Assembly (NCBI GenBank): GCA_034440575.1
Contig: JAOTOL010001559.1
Location: 248,001-312,000 of the forward strand
Length of the DNA: 64,000 bases
Source of the DNA: Imbricaverruca yamaguchii
Lineage: Eukaryota; Arthropoda; Thecostraca; Neoverrucidae
Direction of reading: 5' to 3'
Shown here: one piece after another, positions 1-9,772 of the stretch
Numbering within the stretch: position 1 is the stretch's first letter
Layout of the letters: each line of letters starts with the position of its first letter
Translations under genes and position numbers: made by a program
Notes under the pieces: generated by a model
Told to the model about the DNA's origin: nothing
The model's database searches: none
What the model saw: the letters and a program-made list of their open reading frames with translations, nothing else

Positions 1-145
1 GAATATATCTTATGTGGTATGGTATACCTGATATTCAGCTGTGCTATAAGGAATATGTCAGTTAAATTGGAAACGGGAAGGGCAAATCAGATCAAATGCA
101 TATGAGGTCTGTTTGGGTCCGGTCATGTCAGGTCAGGCCCTGATA
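1..145. other. Left edge, no feature seen
   Basis: AT-rich non-coding sequence with no open frame or repeat that I can name. Confidence 0.5.
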
Positions 146-210
146 GGCTAGGTTAGGTTATGCATTGGGTTAGGTTTGGTTGTGTTTGGTTGGGTTAGGC
201 TAGGTTAATG
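146..210 (+). repeat. Degenerate TTAGG-like interstitial repeat
   Basis: Imperfect iterations of GGTTA/TTAGG, broken by T-rich variants such as GGTTT. TTAGG is the usual arthropod telomere unit. Here it is short and degenerate, so it is an interstitial or simple repeat and not a chromosome end. Confidence 0.5.
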
Positions 211-464
211 CCAATTAGTTGATTTCGTGTTATCTCGGTTAAGATCAGCTTTAGGTGAGGATGTATCCTACGCGGCATATGCGTAATATATGCATACTTT
301 AACGAGAAGTCGCTCGTGCTGCCACGCCAGCCAAGCTACTGTGAGAAGGATTTTCTAGGGGAATGTAACTTACGCTGCAGACTGGTAACTGCAGCTGTGC
401 TATTGGGAGTATGGACATGAAGGTAGGAAGGAGCAGATATAACACCAAATGAGGTTTGCTAAGG

Positions 465-546
465 GTTAGGTCATGTCATGTTGGGTTAAGTTAGGCGTTT
501 AGGTTAGGTTAGGTTACGCTACGCTGGATTATGTTAAGTTAGGTGA
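465..546 (+). repeat. Second TTAGG-like patch
   Basis: AGGTT/TTAGG iterations, with three near-perfect tandem units around 500-515. They resemble the patch at 146-210. The two patches are separated by unique sequence. Confidence 0.5.
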
Positions 547-994
547 GTTTAGCTAATAAGTACAGGCCCTGCTTTGCACCCCATCAGAGTTTCTGTCATG
601 TACTATTTTGGATAAAAAGTGGTATGTCGCTTTGTTCTGTTGTGATTCCCACGATATCTTTATATTTTCTCTATCGAAACTATTTTCCCTATAATCAAGA
701 CTGCCCTGAAGCACCACCAATCGTCATTTTCGATATTCTCAGCCGGCTATTGCATCGATGGATCGATGTGTTTGTTGGAACTAACTACATCTGGTGCAAA
801 TTTGACGGTCGCACATGCATGCACTAGCCAAGCTATCGTGGGAAAGACTATATATATCCCTGGGCGAATAGACCTTCCCAGCAGACCCTGTCCGTGCTTG
901 CCGACCATGAACCTGTCCACACCAGACATTGCCACCTTCTGGGCAGCTGTGCATGTGTCTGCATACTTCATACTGCCATTTAGTAGGCCACTCT
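547..994. other. Intergenic, no gene supported
   Basis: Open frames of 60-100 residues occur on both strands but overlap each other and resemble no family. I see no promoter or RNA gene. Confidence 0.5.
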
Positions 995-1240
995 ATCCAT
1001 GCCTGTACCTAGCACTGCCACCTAGCGGACAACTATATCCATGCCTGCACTTAACACTGCCACCTAGCGTACAACTGTAACTGTACTTAGTAACTGTAGT
1101 GACTGCGTAACTGCATAACTGTAGTAACTGTAGTACTTAGTAACTGTAACTATGCTTAGCTCACACCTAGCGGACAACTCTATCCATATCCATATCCAAC
1201 TCTAATTAACGCTGCTACCTAAAGGAGAAGTCTATTCATG
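995..1240 (+). repeat. CACCTAGCGG-type tandem repeat, left part
   Basis: Units of about 40 bp are built around CTGCCACCTAGCGGACAAC followed by TCTATCCATGCCTG. They grade into an AACTGTA-rich stretch (1,065-1,160). The same units resume at 2,527 after the LINE, so the LINE interrupts one array. Confidence 0.6.
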
Positions 1241-1245
1241 TATCT

Positions 1246-2526
1246 ACCTAATTGGACTTCGCCACAGAACAATTTGATCAGGGAAATCAGGTTGATGTAG
1301 CATATCTTGACTTTAGTACGGCCTTTGACAAGGTACCCCATAAACGGTTAATGATACAGCTTCAGTCCCATGGTATTGCAGGTAGAATCTTAAAATGGAT
1401 AGAGTTGTGGCTTTCAGATAGACAGCAAAGAGTGATGCTAAATGGTACAAAGTCATCATGACAAAATGTTCTTAGTGGAGTTTCCCAGGGGTCAGTACTG
1501 GGGCCACTACTGTTCATTATATTTGTAAATAACATTGAAAGTGGCCTAAGCAGTAAAGTTTTGAAATTTGCGGATGATTTCAAGGTCTTTAGGGCAATAA
1601 CAGGTCAAGATGAGCATATCTCGCTGCAGAAAGACTTAGACGACCTTGTGAAGTGGTCTGGAGAATGGCAAATTTAATTTAATTTTCATAAGTGCAAAAT
1701 CATGCATGTAGGTAAGCAGCATATGAAGGCTCCATACATGATGGGTGGCCAAGTGCTATCAGTGACTCAACAGGAGAAGGATTTAGGTGTTATTCTAAAC
1801 ACAAAACTGGGGGCATCAGAACAGACCAAGGAAGCCAGGAAGACCAAGGAAGGCATCACTGAGAATGTTCGGGGTAATAAATAGGAATGTATCATACAGA
1901 AGTGAGGAAGTGACCAGGAAGCTTTACTGTGCATACGTCAGGCAACATTTGGAATACTGCATCCAAGCTTGGTCTCCTAGCTATGAAAAAGATTGTTGGC
2001 TTTTAGAGAGAGTGCAAAAGAGGGCTACAAAAATGGTTAATGGCATAAGCAACCTGTCATATGAGGAAAGATTGAAGAAATTGAATATGTTTTCACTTAG
2101 ATATAGAAGGCTGAGAGGAGATCTCATCGAGGTCTTTAAATTTGTCCATGGTCTGGAGAGGGGATACCTTGGGGAAATGTTTGAATTGAACAGAAATGAT
2201 GCAATTAGAGGTCATAAATTCAAAATTAAAGTTAACCACAGCAGAACAAGGTTAAGGCAAACTTTCTTCACCAACAGGGTAGCAGAACACTGGAACCAGC
2301 TGCCAGAAAACATTGTCAGTAGCAGCACATTGAACATCTTTAAAAACAGCATAGACAATCATTATAAGAATAGAGGGCTTGCTTTTCAGTATTACAGGGA
2401 GGGCTGATTGACAGATTTGGTGGGCAACTGGCTCAGTGTACAGAGTGCAACCAAGAAGGGCCCTTGTGGCGCATAGTTGCACTAATCTTTTATGTCTTTA
2501 TGTCTTTATGTCTTTATGTCTTTATG
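1246..2526 (+). mobile_element. CR1-like non-LTR retrotransposon, copy A (5'-truncated, dead)
   Basis: The sequence enters inside the reverse transcriptase domain. The frame from 1,252 reads the DFSTAFDKVPH motif A region, then QGSVLGPLLF, then FADD (motif C) near 1,570. It continues past 1,700 as KCKIMHVG and DLGVIL. From 1,865 a shifted frame carries the C-terminal region down to the stop at 2,407. A TGA after NGTKSS (near 1,460), a TAA near 1,675 and a frame change near 1,860 make it non-functional. The 3' end has five copies of the octamer ATGTCTTT, the kind of 8-bp tail typical of CR1 elements. The 5' truncation is the usual outcome of target-primed reverse transcription. The clade name is by resemblance; jockey-superfamily relatives are possible. 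Confidence 0.9.
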
Positions 2527-2870
2527 TCTAATACTGCCACCTAGCGGAGAACTCTATACATGTATGTGCCGAACACCACCACTTGGCGTACAACTGCAAC
2601 TGTACTTAGTTACTGTTGTGACTGCGTGTGATTGTTCTGTGTCACTGTGTAACCGTAGTAACTGCAGTGGGATTTAGTAACTGTAACTGTATTTTGTGTA
2701 CCCTTAGCGGACAACACTATCTAGACAACTCCAGGACAACCGTAGTAACTGCAGTGGGATTTAGTAACTGTAACTGTACTTTGTGTACACTTAGCGGACA
2801 ACTCTATCCATGCCTGTAACTAACACTGCCACCTAACGGAGAACACCACCTATGTCCGCACCTGACACTG
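2527..2870 (+). repeat. CACCTAGCGG-type tandem repeat, right part
   Basis: The same units as at 995-1,240. Within it a segment of about 65 bp (around 2,650-2,715 and again 2,738-2,805), with CGTAGTAACTGCAGTGGG and a TAGCGGACAAC end, is directly duplicated. This continues the array interrupted by the CR1 copy. Confidence 0.6.
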
Positions 2871-2903
2871 CCACCTACCTGCCAATTCTGTCCCTGTTTG
2901 CAG

Positions 2904-3012
2904 CCAACACTGCGCTTTATTGGCGGCAGGTCTCAGGGGACGCTCCACAAGCTCAACTCGTCCATCGAGCCCGATGGTTCGTGCCGGCAGCGAGTCGCCC
3001 CGCGCCTCTAGG
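2904..3012 (+). CDS. Candidate internal exon of an unidentified gene
   Basis: A GC-rich, codon-like island in AT-rich surroundings. It follows a pyrimidine tract ending CAG at 2,903 (another possible acceptor, TCTCAG, lies near 2,936) and ends at TCTAG^GTAGGC, a fair donor. In the frame reading GRSTSSTRPSSPMVRAG the exon ends in phase 2 (AG). That joins exactly to the phase of the candidate exon at 4,300, making an AGA codon. The encoded stretch is Ser/Arg/Pro-rich and probably disordered. In another frame this island reads GTLHKLNSSIEPDGS and ends in TAG, so a terminal exon in that frame is the alternative. No family is recognised. Confidence 0.3.
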
Positions 3013-4299
3013 TAGGCCTCAGCTTACACAAGTCATTGCATATCACGTTTTATGTGAAATACGAAGGCTACATCCACTCTGCCTGTCCGGGTATTTTGGC
3101 TTACTGAGTTCTTATGCAATGAACATTTTATACATAGCAAGTTTAAAATTGCACCTTTTTCAAAGGCAGTTGATGCCAAGCGTGAAGGCTTGCCCTAACC
3201 TAGCACGTTTTCTCTTCACGTTGCGGGATCAAAAGAGATGCCGATTAATTTGTGGAAGCAGATGCTGTATGCCGGTGTTTAGATTGTGACTTTATACCAA
3301 ATCAATTCGGGGTATGGCCGGATACAGGCTGGCGATGCACTTTGCTTTGGGGTGTGTTTTTTTTTAATTGCTCTAGTACCAATGAGGGGTCAATGGTTAA
3401 TCGAAAGTATACGAATGACCACATATCATTGTATTTTTGTCGTAACAGATATAATACTGATTTGTGTTCCGTGGCGTTTTGTTTCAATTAGAGATGCACA
3501 TTGCTGATAGGATTGCTCCACACCTCTGATGGAAAGGTTGGTAAATGTAATGGGTCGGCGATGGTCTCAGTCATCATGCATCCTGTGATGCGTCACTATG
3601 TGCCCCGCTCTTTCTCCTCCCTCCACCACACCTGCCAGTATCTAGCTTCTTTTGGACATGTACACTAATTGCCATTGTTTATGTCAATGTCAATGTCTTT
3701 ATAGTGAGCAATGGCCTTCCACGCATACACACACCATTGTTGATCAATAGGGGCCACTTCAATGTATTACGTACATTCCCTGCTGTTGAGCGCAATAGCG
3801 CGGGGAACTGCTGGCAGCTTTGAGAGATCACCAATCCAATAGCACGGTACTGGGAGCTACAAATTAGATTTCAGAACTCCCAGATAATCGTCCTCACCCG
3901 TACACATTTTGCGAAAAGTATAATTCCGCTTCAGGGTAACCGACTATATGCAATACTTATTCCCACTTTATGAAGTCACCCTTGTCCCAACTGATATATG
4001 TAAAGATAGGCAAACCGGAAGGTGTTCAGGTAGGAATTTCCCTTAGGGAGGTTTCTTCATACAAAATTCCCCACTACATTAACATCATGCCTTATCATGA
4101 CTGGACTTACGATACTGGCAAAATGAACAGTTACTTATTGGAGCTGATCTTGGCAACTATACACGTTCTGGAAGCTTGACACATCGTTCTCCCAATATTT
4201 TCCAAGTCTTGGCGGTGTTAGCTTCCGACATCAGCCTGCTTTATCCGGCTGACCACAGGGTGTCCGACAGTCGATCCCTGCCTCCCTACTCGTTCTCAG
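3013..4299. other. Putative intron or intergenic, no feature seen
   Basis: AT-rich sequence with scattered overlapping frames of up to 79 residues that look random. If the flanking islands are exons this is a 1.29-kb intron. Confidence 0.4.
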
Positions 4300-4525
4300 A
4301 CGGAGGGAGAAGACGTTGCGGCGCTCGCAGCAGACGCTGTCGCCAGGGCCGTCATCGCACACGCTGCGGCCGCCCTCGCCGCAGCACATGCGCGCCGTGC
4401 TGCGCAAGGCGGCATCCATCAGCTGGGTGCTGGACATGGACTCAGCTGACAGTGCAGCCGTCCATCTGGACGCCACCGACTGCGACAGTCACCTGCGACA
4501 GGCACTGGCGGTGTGCGCCAAATAG
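4300..4525 (+). CDS. Candidate terminal exon of the same unidentified gene
   Basis: A pyrimidine-rich tract (CCTGCCTCCCTACTCGTTCTCAG) precedes 4,300. The frame then reads RREKTLRRSQQTLSPGPSS, followed by HMRAVLRKAASISWVLDMD, and closes with ALAVCAK and a TAG stop at 4,523-4,525. That is about 75 residues with strong third-position GC, unlike the surroundings. The first base completes a codon left open by the exon ending at 3,012. The basic Ser/Pro-rich start followed by a short amphipathic stretch would suit a cytoplasmic tail, but I cannot name the protein. Longer frames overlapping it on both strands look like shadows. Confidence 0.4.
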
Positions 4526-4661
4526 TGCCAGCTCTCCCGCCCAGGTCTGTCCAGTGTCAGTGGCTCGTGGCGTTTGGATCAAGGTGGCGGTGGACTGTCG
4601 GCACTCCAAATTGCAGCATTGACGATATTCTTGAAAGCTACTACGAATTGGTTCACGATCT
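4526..4661. other. Downstream flank of candidate exon
   Basis: No AATAAA signal was seen close by and there is no other feature. Confidence 0.3.
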
Positions 4662-4740
4662 CTCCAATGATGTATGCCGGATTGGTTTTCCTTCGCTCCA
4701 ATGATGTATGCCGGGTTGGTTTTTCTTCGCTCCAATGATA
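4662..4740 (+). repeat. 34-bp tandem repeat, about 2.3 copies
   Basis: CTCCAATGATGTATGCCGG followed by a T-rich half occurs at 4,662 and 4,696 and starts again at 4,730. The copies differ by a few bases. Confidence 0.8.
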
Positions 4741-4867
4741 TGATACAACAATAATTGGATATTTACTGGGAGCTAAAACATTTCACGCAATTTATAGTCA
4801 TGTTTCTTTGAACATTGAATCGGATTCACTCAAGGCCCAAATTATGGGCCTCGAATTAATTTAATTA
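4741..4867. other. No feature seen
   Basis: AT-rich spacer before Rep-A. Confidence 0.4.
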
Positions 4868-5275
4868 ACCTGCGCCGTCTTTCCGGTCAAATTCTCACAC
4901 CCCGTCTCGGAGGGGCGGGGGCGGTTGAAGACCCCCTCTAAAATCCAAACTAAGCATCGCACGGAAACGAAAGAGGTGTCATCGGAAAGCGCTCGACGAG
5001 TAGGGTCCGGATCCACCACTCCCAAAAATACATTTCCCCAAAAGTGACGTCACCAGGGGGGCTATATTTTTCACGACTTTTCACGACTTACATTATGTTT
5101 CTTACTCTGGGGAGTTCATTTTGGGGGATATATGAGAAAACAAATATTTGGAATGAGAAAAGGAAAGCGAAATCGACCAGGGCTATAATTCTTTCGGCCC
5201 CCCAAAATTAAAATGTTATTTTTTTTGAAATTTCAAAATTTTGAGTTTTCAAGTTTTCTTTAATTTTCCTTTTCC
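4868..5275 (+). repeat. Interspersed repeat Rep-A, copy 1
   Basis: About 400 bp closely matching 43,888-44,290, with a third partial copy at 11,886-12,000. Shared landmarks in order are GCGCCGTCT, CCGGTCA, TCCAAACTAAG, GTGTCATC, GAAAGCGCTC, AAAAGTGACG, CACGACTTACATTATG and a T-rich end. No coding capacity and no clear terminal repeats were seen. It may be a non-autonomous element. Confidence 0.8.
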
Positions 5276-6140
5276 AATTCCATGTCTAAGTGAAAGAATA
5301 TTAAATTTATATTATCTTCCCCCATGTTCCAGGTTGCCTATACCATTAGCCATTTTTTGTAGCCCTCTTTTGTAATCCCTCTAAAAGCCAACAATCTTTT
5401 TCACTAGGAGACCAGGCGCAAGTTCGTCTAAGTTTTCTCCAGCGAGATACGCTCATTTTGTCCTGTTATTGCCCTACAGACCTTCAAATCATCCGGAAAT
5501 TTCAAAACCTTATTGCGTAGGCAATTTTCGAGGATATTTATTAATATAATGAATAGTAGTGGCCCCAGTACTGACCCCTGGGGGACTCCACTAAGAACAT
5601 TTTACCATGATGACTTTGCACCATTTAGCATCACTCTCTGCTGTCTATTTGAAAGCCATAACTTTATCCATTTTATGATGCTACCTGCAATACCATGGAC
5701 CTGAAACTGCATCATTAACCGTTTATGGGTTTTTTGCTAAAGTCAAGATAGACTACATCAACCTGATTTCACTGATCAAATTGTTCTGAAGCGAAAATAA
5801 AAAAGTCCAAGAGATTGATAAGACATGATCGCCCTGTTCTAAACCCATGTTGAGTATCTTGAATCAATCTGTTTCCTTCCCGATAACTAACTATTCTATC
5901 CTTGATACTTTATTCCAGTACTTTGCACACTAGGGATGTGAGGCTTACTGGTCTATAGTTTTCAACTTTCCCTCTTTCTCCTTTCTTGAACAGAGGAACT
6001 ACATTTCCCTTTTCCAATCTGTTCGAATTTAATTTCGTGAAACTGATGTACAAAATATGATACTAAGTGGAAATGCCAGTTCCTTTTCAACTTCCCGCAA
6101 TACCCTAGCATAAATTTCATCAGGTCCTGCTGCGTTGACA
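5276..6140 (-). mobile_element. CR1-like LINE copy B, 3' segment in sense on the minus strand
   Basis: Read on the minus strand, the sequence begins with the AAGPDEIYARVLREV motif at the start of reverse transcriptase (about 6,135), passes QGSVLGPLL near 5,575, and carries on towards the C-terminus. An internal deletion near 5,410-5,420 joins the C-terminal region directly to the core RT region. Many stops and frame changes make it dead. The left end (about 5,276) abuts Rep-A and lacks the 3' UTR and octamer tail seen in the other copies. The segment at 6,141-6,620 is the 5' part of the same family in opposite orientation. Confidence 0.8.
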
Positions 6141-6620
6141 GTGGGGTGGGTAGGAATGAAGTGGCATTGCTATCTCAGGGATATGCCAATAGTGATAGCC
6201 AAGGCAATATAAACCCGAAGTCAGTAAATATGGATAACAGTGGTTCAAGGAGGCAGAGTGGTAGCTCATCCAGTGATGAAAGAGCTCCTCAATATGAAAA
6301 AGCCAAAGGTGGTTTTGGAACATATGTTAAGTGTATGATGCTTAATGCTCAGAGTGTTCTATCCAAATTTGATGAGTTCAAGTGTTATGCTGCTGAAGAG
6401 GAACTAGACTTTGTTTGCATGACTGGGGCATGGATCAGTGAGGGACATTTTGGAAATAAGTTGTAGGATGCAGCGAAACAATATGTTTTCGTGCAATAGG
6501 GGTCCAGCAGTAAAAGGGGTTGGTGTAATGCTCAATGTGAATAGCTTATTCAGTTCTCAAAAAGTAGCAGATGGGGTAAAAAAATGTGTCTGTTTTGTCC
6601 AATTGGCTTGATGTAACTGT
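6141..6620 (+). mobile_element. CR1-like LINE copy B, inverted 5' segment (endonuclease)
   Basis: The plus-strand frame from 6,146 gives 106 residues. It has a Ser/Arg-rich lead and then the start of an APE-type endonuclease: VKCMMLNAQSVLSKFDEF followed by EEELDFVCMTGAWIS, the usual NARSL...DEL...DIVCITE-like block. It stops at 6,466. Weaker endonuclease-like sequence (KGVGVMLNV) continues after the stop to about 6,620. The segment points away from the RT segment at 5,276-6,140, as expected of a 5' inversion made by twin priming. Confidence 0.7.
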
Positions 6621-8087
6621 AGGAAAAGGCAACCAGAGGTGGGCAAAAGTGTCCAGCCTGTCACCTACAGAATTTCGCACACCGCCAGGCTGTCACATGT
6701 TGATAGCTCACATTAAGACTCGTATGCATGTGTGTGAGCGTGAAATATCGACCATGCCGCTGAAATGAAACAAAGAAAAACGCTTTAGTCTATATATGAT
6801 CTCCAATTTGTTCAATTATATACGATCTTCGATTACTCATTAATATGTCAAATTACAACACACCCTATAAGCTAATGTTGCTTCTATGGTGCGTATCCAT
6901 CAATATTCATATATGGTATGATTGTGGTTTAATGTGCTCACAATACGCTGGGCACACATTTTCCTTAGAAAAGCAAAACCACAGGTTAGGCTAGGTTTTA
7001 TTGTGAAAATATGCTCAATTTATGTCAGACAAAAGTGAGATTTGTCTTTGAAAAAAAGATAAGGCAAGATTATGTTTCTGGACATATTTATTATTGAACA
7101 CATAAATTGTGCCTATATTGAAGAAACAATTTAAAAAGAGATACGGTAAACTAGGCCGGGCTATTTTAGGCATTAAACAATAGTTGTACATTGTTTTGCT
7201 TTCCAACTAAAAATAAGGACTTGTGAGGGGAATCAATGGTCACATCATCCTAATCATGCTAATAAACATGGTATTACGACGTGCTGTTCTCCAAATCCAA
7301 TGATTCATTGAAAATGAAATTCACTAATCCGCGCCTTGGTACTTAACCAGCTTTGAAAACAAACTGCGCCTGAAAACGGAACTGTTGCGTCGGATTCAAT
7401 ATCTGAACGGTGACAGGATACTGTCCCGCCCCGTCAGCCGCGTGAGTTGCCGAAAGTGACGCCTGGTAACGGTTGCGCGCATCGACGATTGGAACAAAAG
7501 TATTTGTGATGGGTAAAATATGAAGGATCTGTGAGCATCACTAGGAACGGGGCTATCCGCACGTACAACTTTCTTCGCGAATTTTCATTCGACAGTGATG
7601 TGGAGACAGTGGAAAGCGGAGCTTTTTTCACGGACTGAAACATGTGCAGCCCGTGTCACAATGACTGCGCCCGCACACTCTGCAGCCACTGATAGTCAAT
7701 TGGAAAATTGTAGCCGGTACATGGGGCCATGATGTGAAGGTGACGGCAAGTCGTTAAATGTATGAATGTACTACGCTAAGTGTAGAAAAACACTCCTGGT
7801 TTAGACGTATATGAATGAAAAATGGAAAACAATCCTGAAAACCAACTGGAGGTTCCGTATCTGCACATGGGTGATACGGGCGTACCAGTGTCGATATTTC
7901 CGCCGGTAGCCTAAATGTAATGTGGGCGCTTTTTCCTGGCCGGAGGGGAATAACATACTAGGGGCGTCGATTTGTATCCTTTCGTGCGGGCCATGGCTCC
8001 ACCAATGCTGATCTTGATCCCCAATAAGCCATGCTGTTTTTATATTCATAAGAAAGCTAAAGGAATAAAGAGAAACAAAAACGGGCT
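6621..8087. other. Intergenic, no gene supported
   Basis: AT-rich to about 7,300, then more balanced. Minus-strand frames at 7,015-7,206, 7,434-7,643 and 7,801-8,049 are under 85 residues and resemble nothing I know. Confidence 0.5.
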
Positions 8088-8218
8088 TGCTTTTCAGTAT
8101 TACAGGGAGGGCTGATTGACAGATTTGGTGGGCAACTGGTTCAGTGTACAGAGTGCATCCAAGAAGGGTCCTTGTGGCTCATAGTTGCACTAATCTTTTA
8201 TGTCTTTATATCTTTAAA
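8088..8218 (+). mobile_element. CR1-like LINE, solitary 3' end
   Basis: About 130 bp match the last coding bases and 3' UTR of copy A (2,385-2,515), from CTTGCTTTTCAGTATTACAG to TCTTTTATGTCTTTATATC. This is an extreme 5' truncation. Its tail abuts the 360-bp satellite directly. Confidence 0.9.
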
Positions 8219-8672
8219 AATGGCGTATATCGGCCGGTACCATATGGAGTTATGTACACAAAATCGGAGAGGTAGACGGATTTCGCCAACACCCTCCAGG
8301 GCGTGTGTGAAACTCTCATAACCTTGACCTGAGTTGACCTCGGTGCCCTGACATGACTTTGAAACAACTTAGCATAATTATGTACACCAAACAAGTCGCT
8401 AGTTTTTCCAACAACACCTCGCTTATGCCAATATACGGGAAGCGCATCAGAGTCGATGTTGGTGGTCTCGCGCTGATAAAAGTGTTCGACTTTAGCGACC
8501 CCTAACTCGAAAAATTTTGGGTCGATTTTCATTTTTCTTACTTTAAAGAATGCGCCGGTCATTTATAAGCAGGTACACAAACAATGGCGTATATCGACTT
8601 GTAAAATCTGGAGTTATCTACGAAAAACCGGAGGGGTAGGCGGATTTCGCCCCTCCCCTCCAGGGCGCGTGT
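8219..8672 (+). repeat. 360-bp satellite-like repeat, about 1.25 units
   Basis: GCGTATATCG is seen at about 8,224 and again at about 8,587, a period near 363 bp. The same unit is repeated at 22,986 and 23,347. Landmarks are GGAGTTAT, CCAGGGCG, the TGACCT pair at 8,325 and 8,335, GCCAATATACGGGA and GCGCATCAG. No coding capacity. The 118-residue minus-strand frame here is a shadow of the repeat. Confidence 0.8.
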
Positions 8673-9772
8673 TAAGATACTAAGGTGCGCAGCTATGGAA
8701 GAGCAAACGCAAGCGAGTCAAGGATGCATGTAAGTCGGCTCAGTGAAGTGCAAGGCTATCATGTCAGATGGCTACTGGACACGGAGGATTGGAGATGAGC
8801 GGAGAAAGGAAATGAAACGGACCTGGATACGTAACTGACCTACACTGACATCTAGCGTCAAAAGAGCGAACGCCAAGTTACGATATCCTAGATGGCGGGC
8901 GCGCGGTCAGCAATGGCTGAGTCTTCAGCCGGCCGCCAGATGGCTAGCGTGTGCTCCGCTACACTGCTATCTATTGGCAGCCCAGGGAACCGCTCGAACC
9001 TTTCATACTTCAGAAGACGAAATCCGGGGTAATAAGACATCCAGACTCTTGGAAACGGTGCCAAATGATCGAAGACGAATTGCCTCGACGATGTAATGTT
9101 CAAGCGGACTCATTTTGTCACCAGTCCCCTCATGAGATGCAGAAATGTCAACAATTTGGTCACAGCCAAAAATCTTGAAGTTTCCGGGGCCATCAAAAAT
9201 GTGAGAAATTTGCATTTATGATGCTTCCATCGTGTTCAGCGGCCCAAAGTGCATAAAATGAGGGGAGCTGCCATTGATATTGGCAAAAAGTGTACAAACC
9301 GGACCACCCAACTGGGAAATTGTCCATCCCATGTGACGTCACCGGTTGCAAAACGATATTGGATGGCCAAGGGTGCAAACACGGTACTTACCAACATTTA
9401 CAAAATAGCGCGAAACGTGAAAAGAGTGAGGTGCTTTTAATTGCCATGTTTCATATGGTGAAGGGTGTCAGATTAGTGTGCGCGTTTGCAACTGCATACT
9501 ATAATATGCACTAAGTCTGATAGTTAAAACTCCAAAATTTTTGGTGGGAACCAACGTCACCATGTAGAAAATGTTTACCCCTGAACGCTCAATATTGAAT
9601 TGATTTGGTAGGATCATGCATAGTAGAAAATGACCCTGATTTTACTTCCATCTGCCATTGCGAAGTGTTAAACATTTTTGGGTTGGTTTGGTGTAATTTG
9701 CTTGGGGTTAGTTGAGGTTGGGCTAATGATTGCATACATATTGACATGTGCTTTAAGGTGATGCTTAAATTC
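8673..9772. other. Intergenic, no gene supported
   Basis: Unique sequence. Overlapping short frames on both strands near 8,888-9,514 show no recognisable motif. Confidence 0.5.

Noticed and set aside
146..546. Telomere at the window start
   Set aside because: TTAGG-like units are few, degenerate and separated by unique DNA.
4176..4622. 148-residue plus frame
   Set aside because: Out of frame with the splice-compatible, codon-like reading at 4,300-4,525; Arg/Cys-rich as expected for a shadow.
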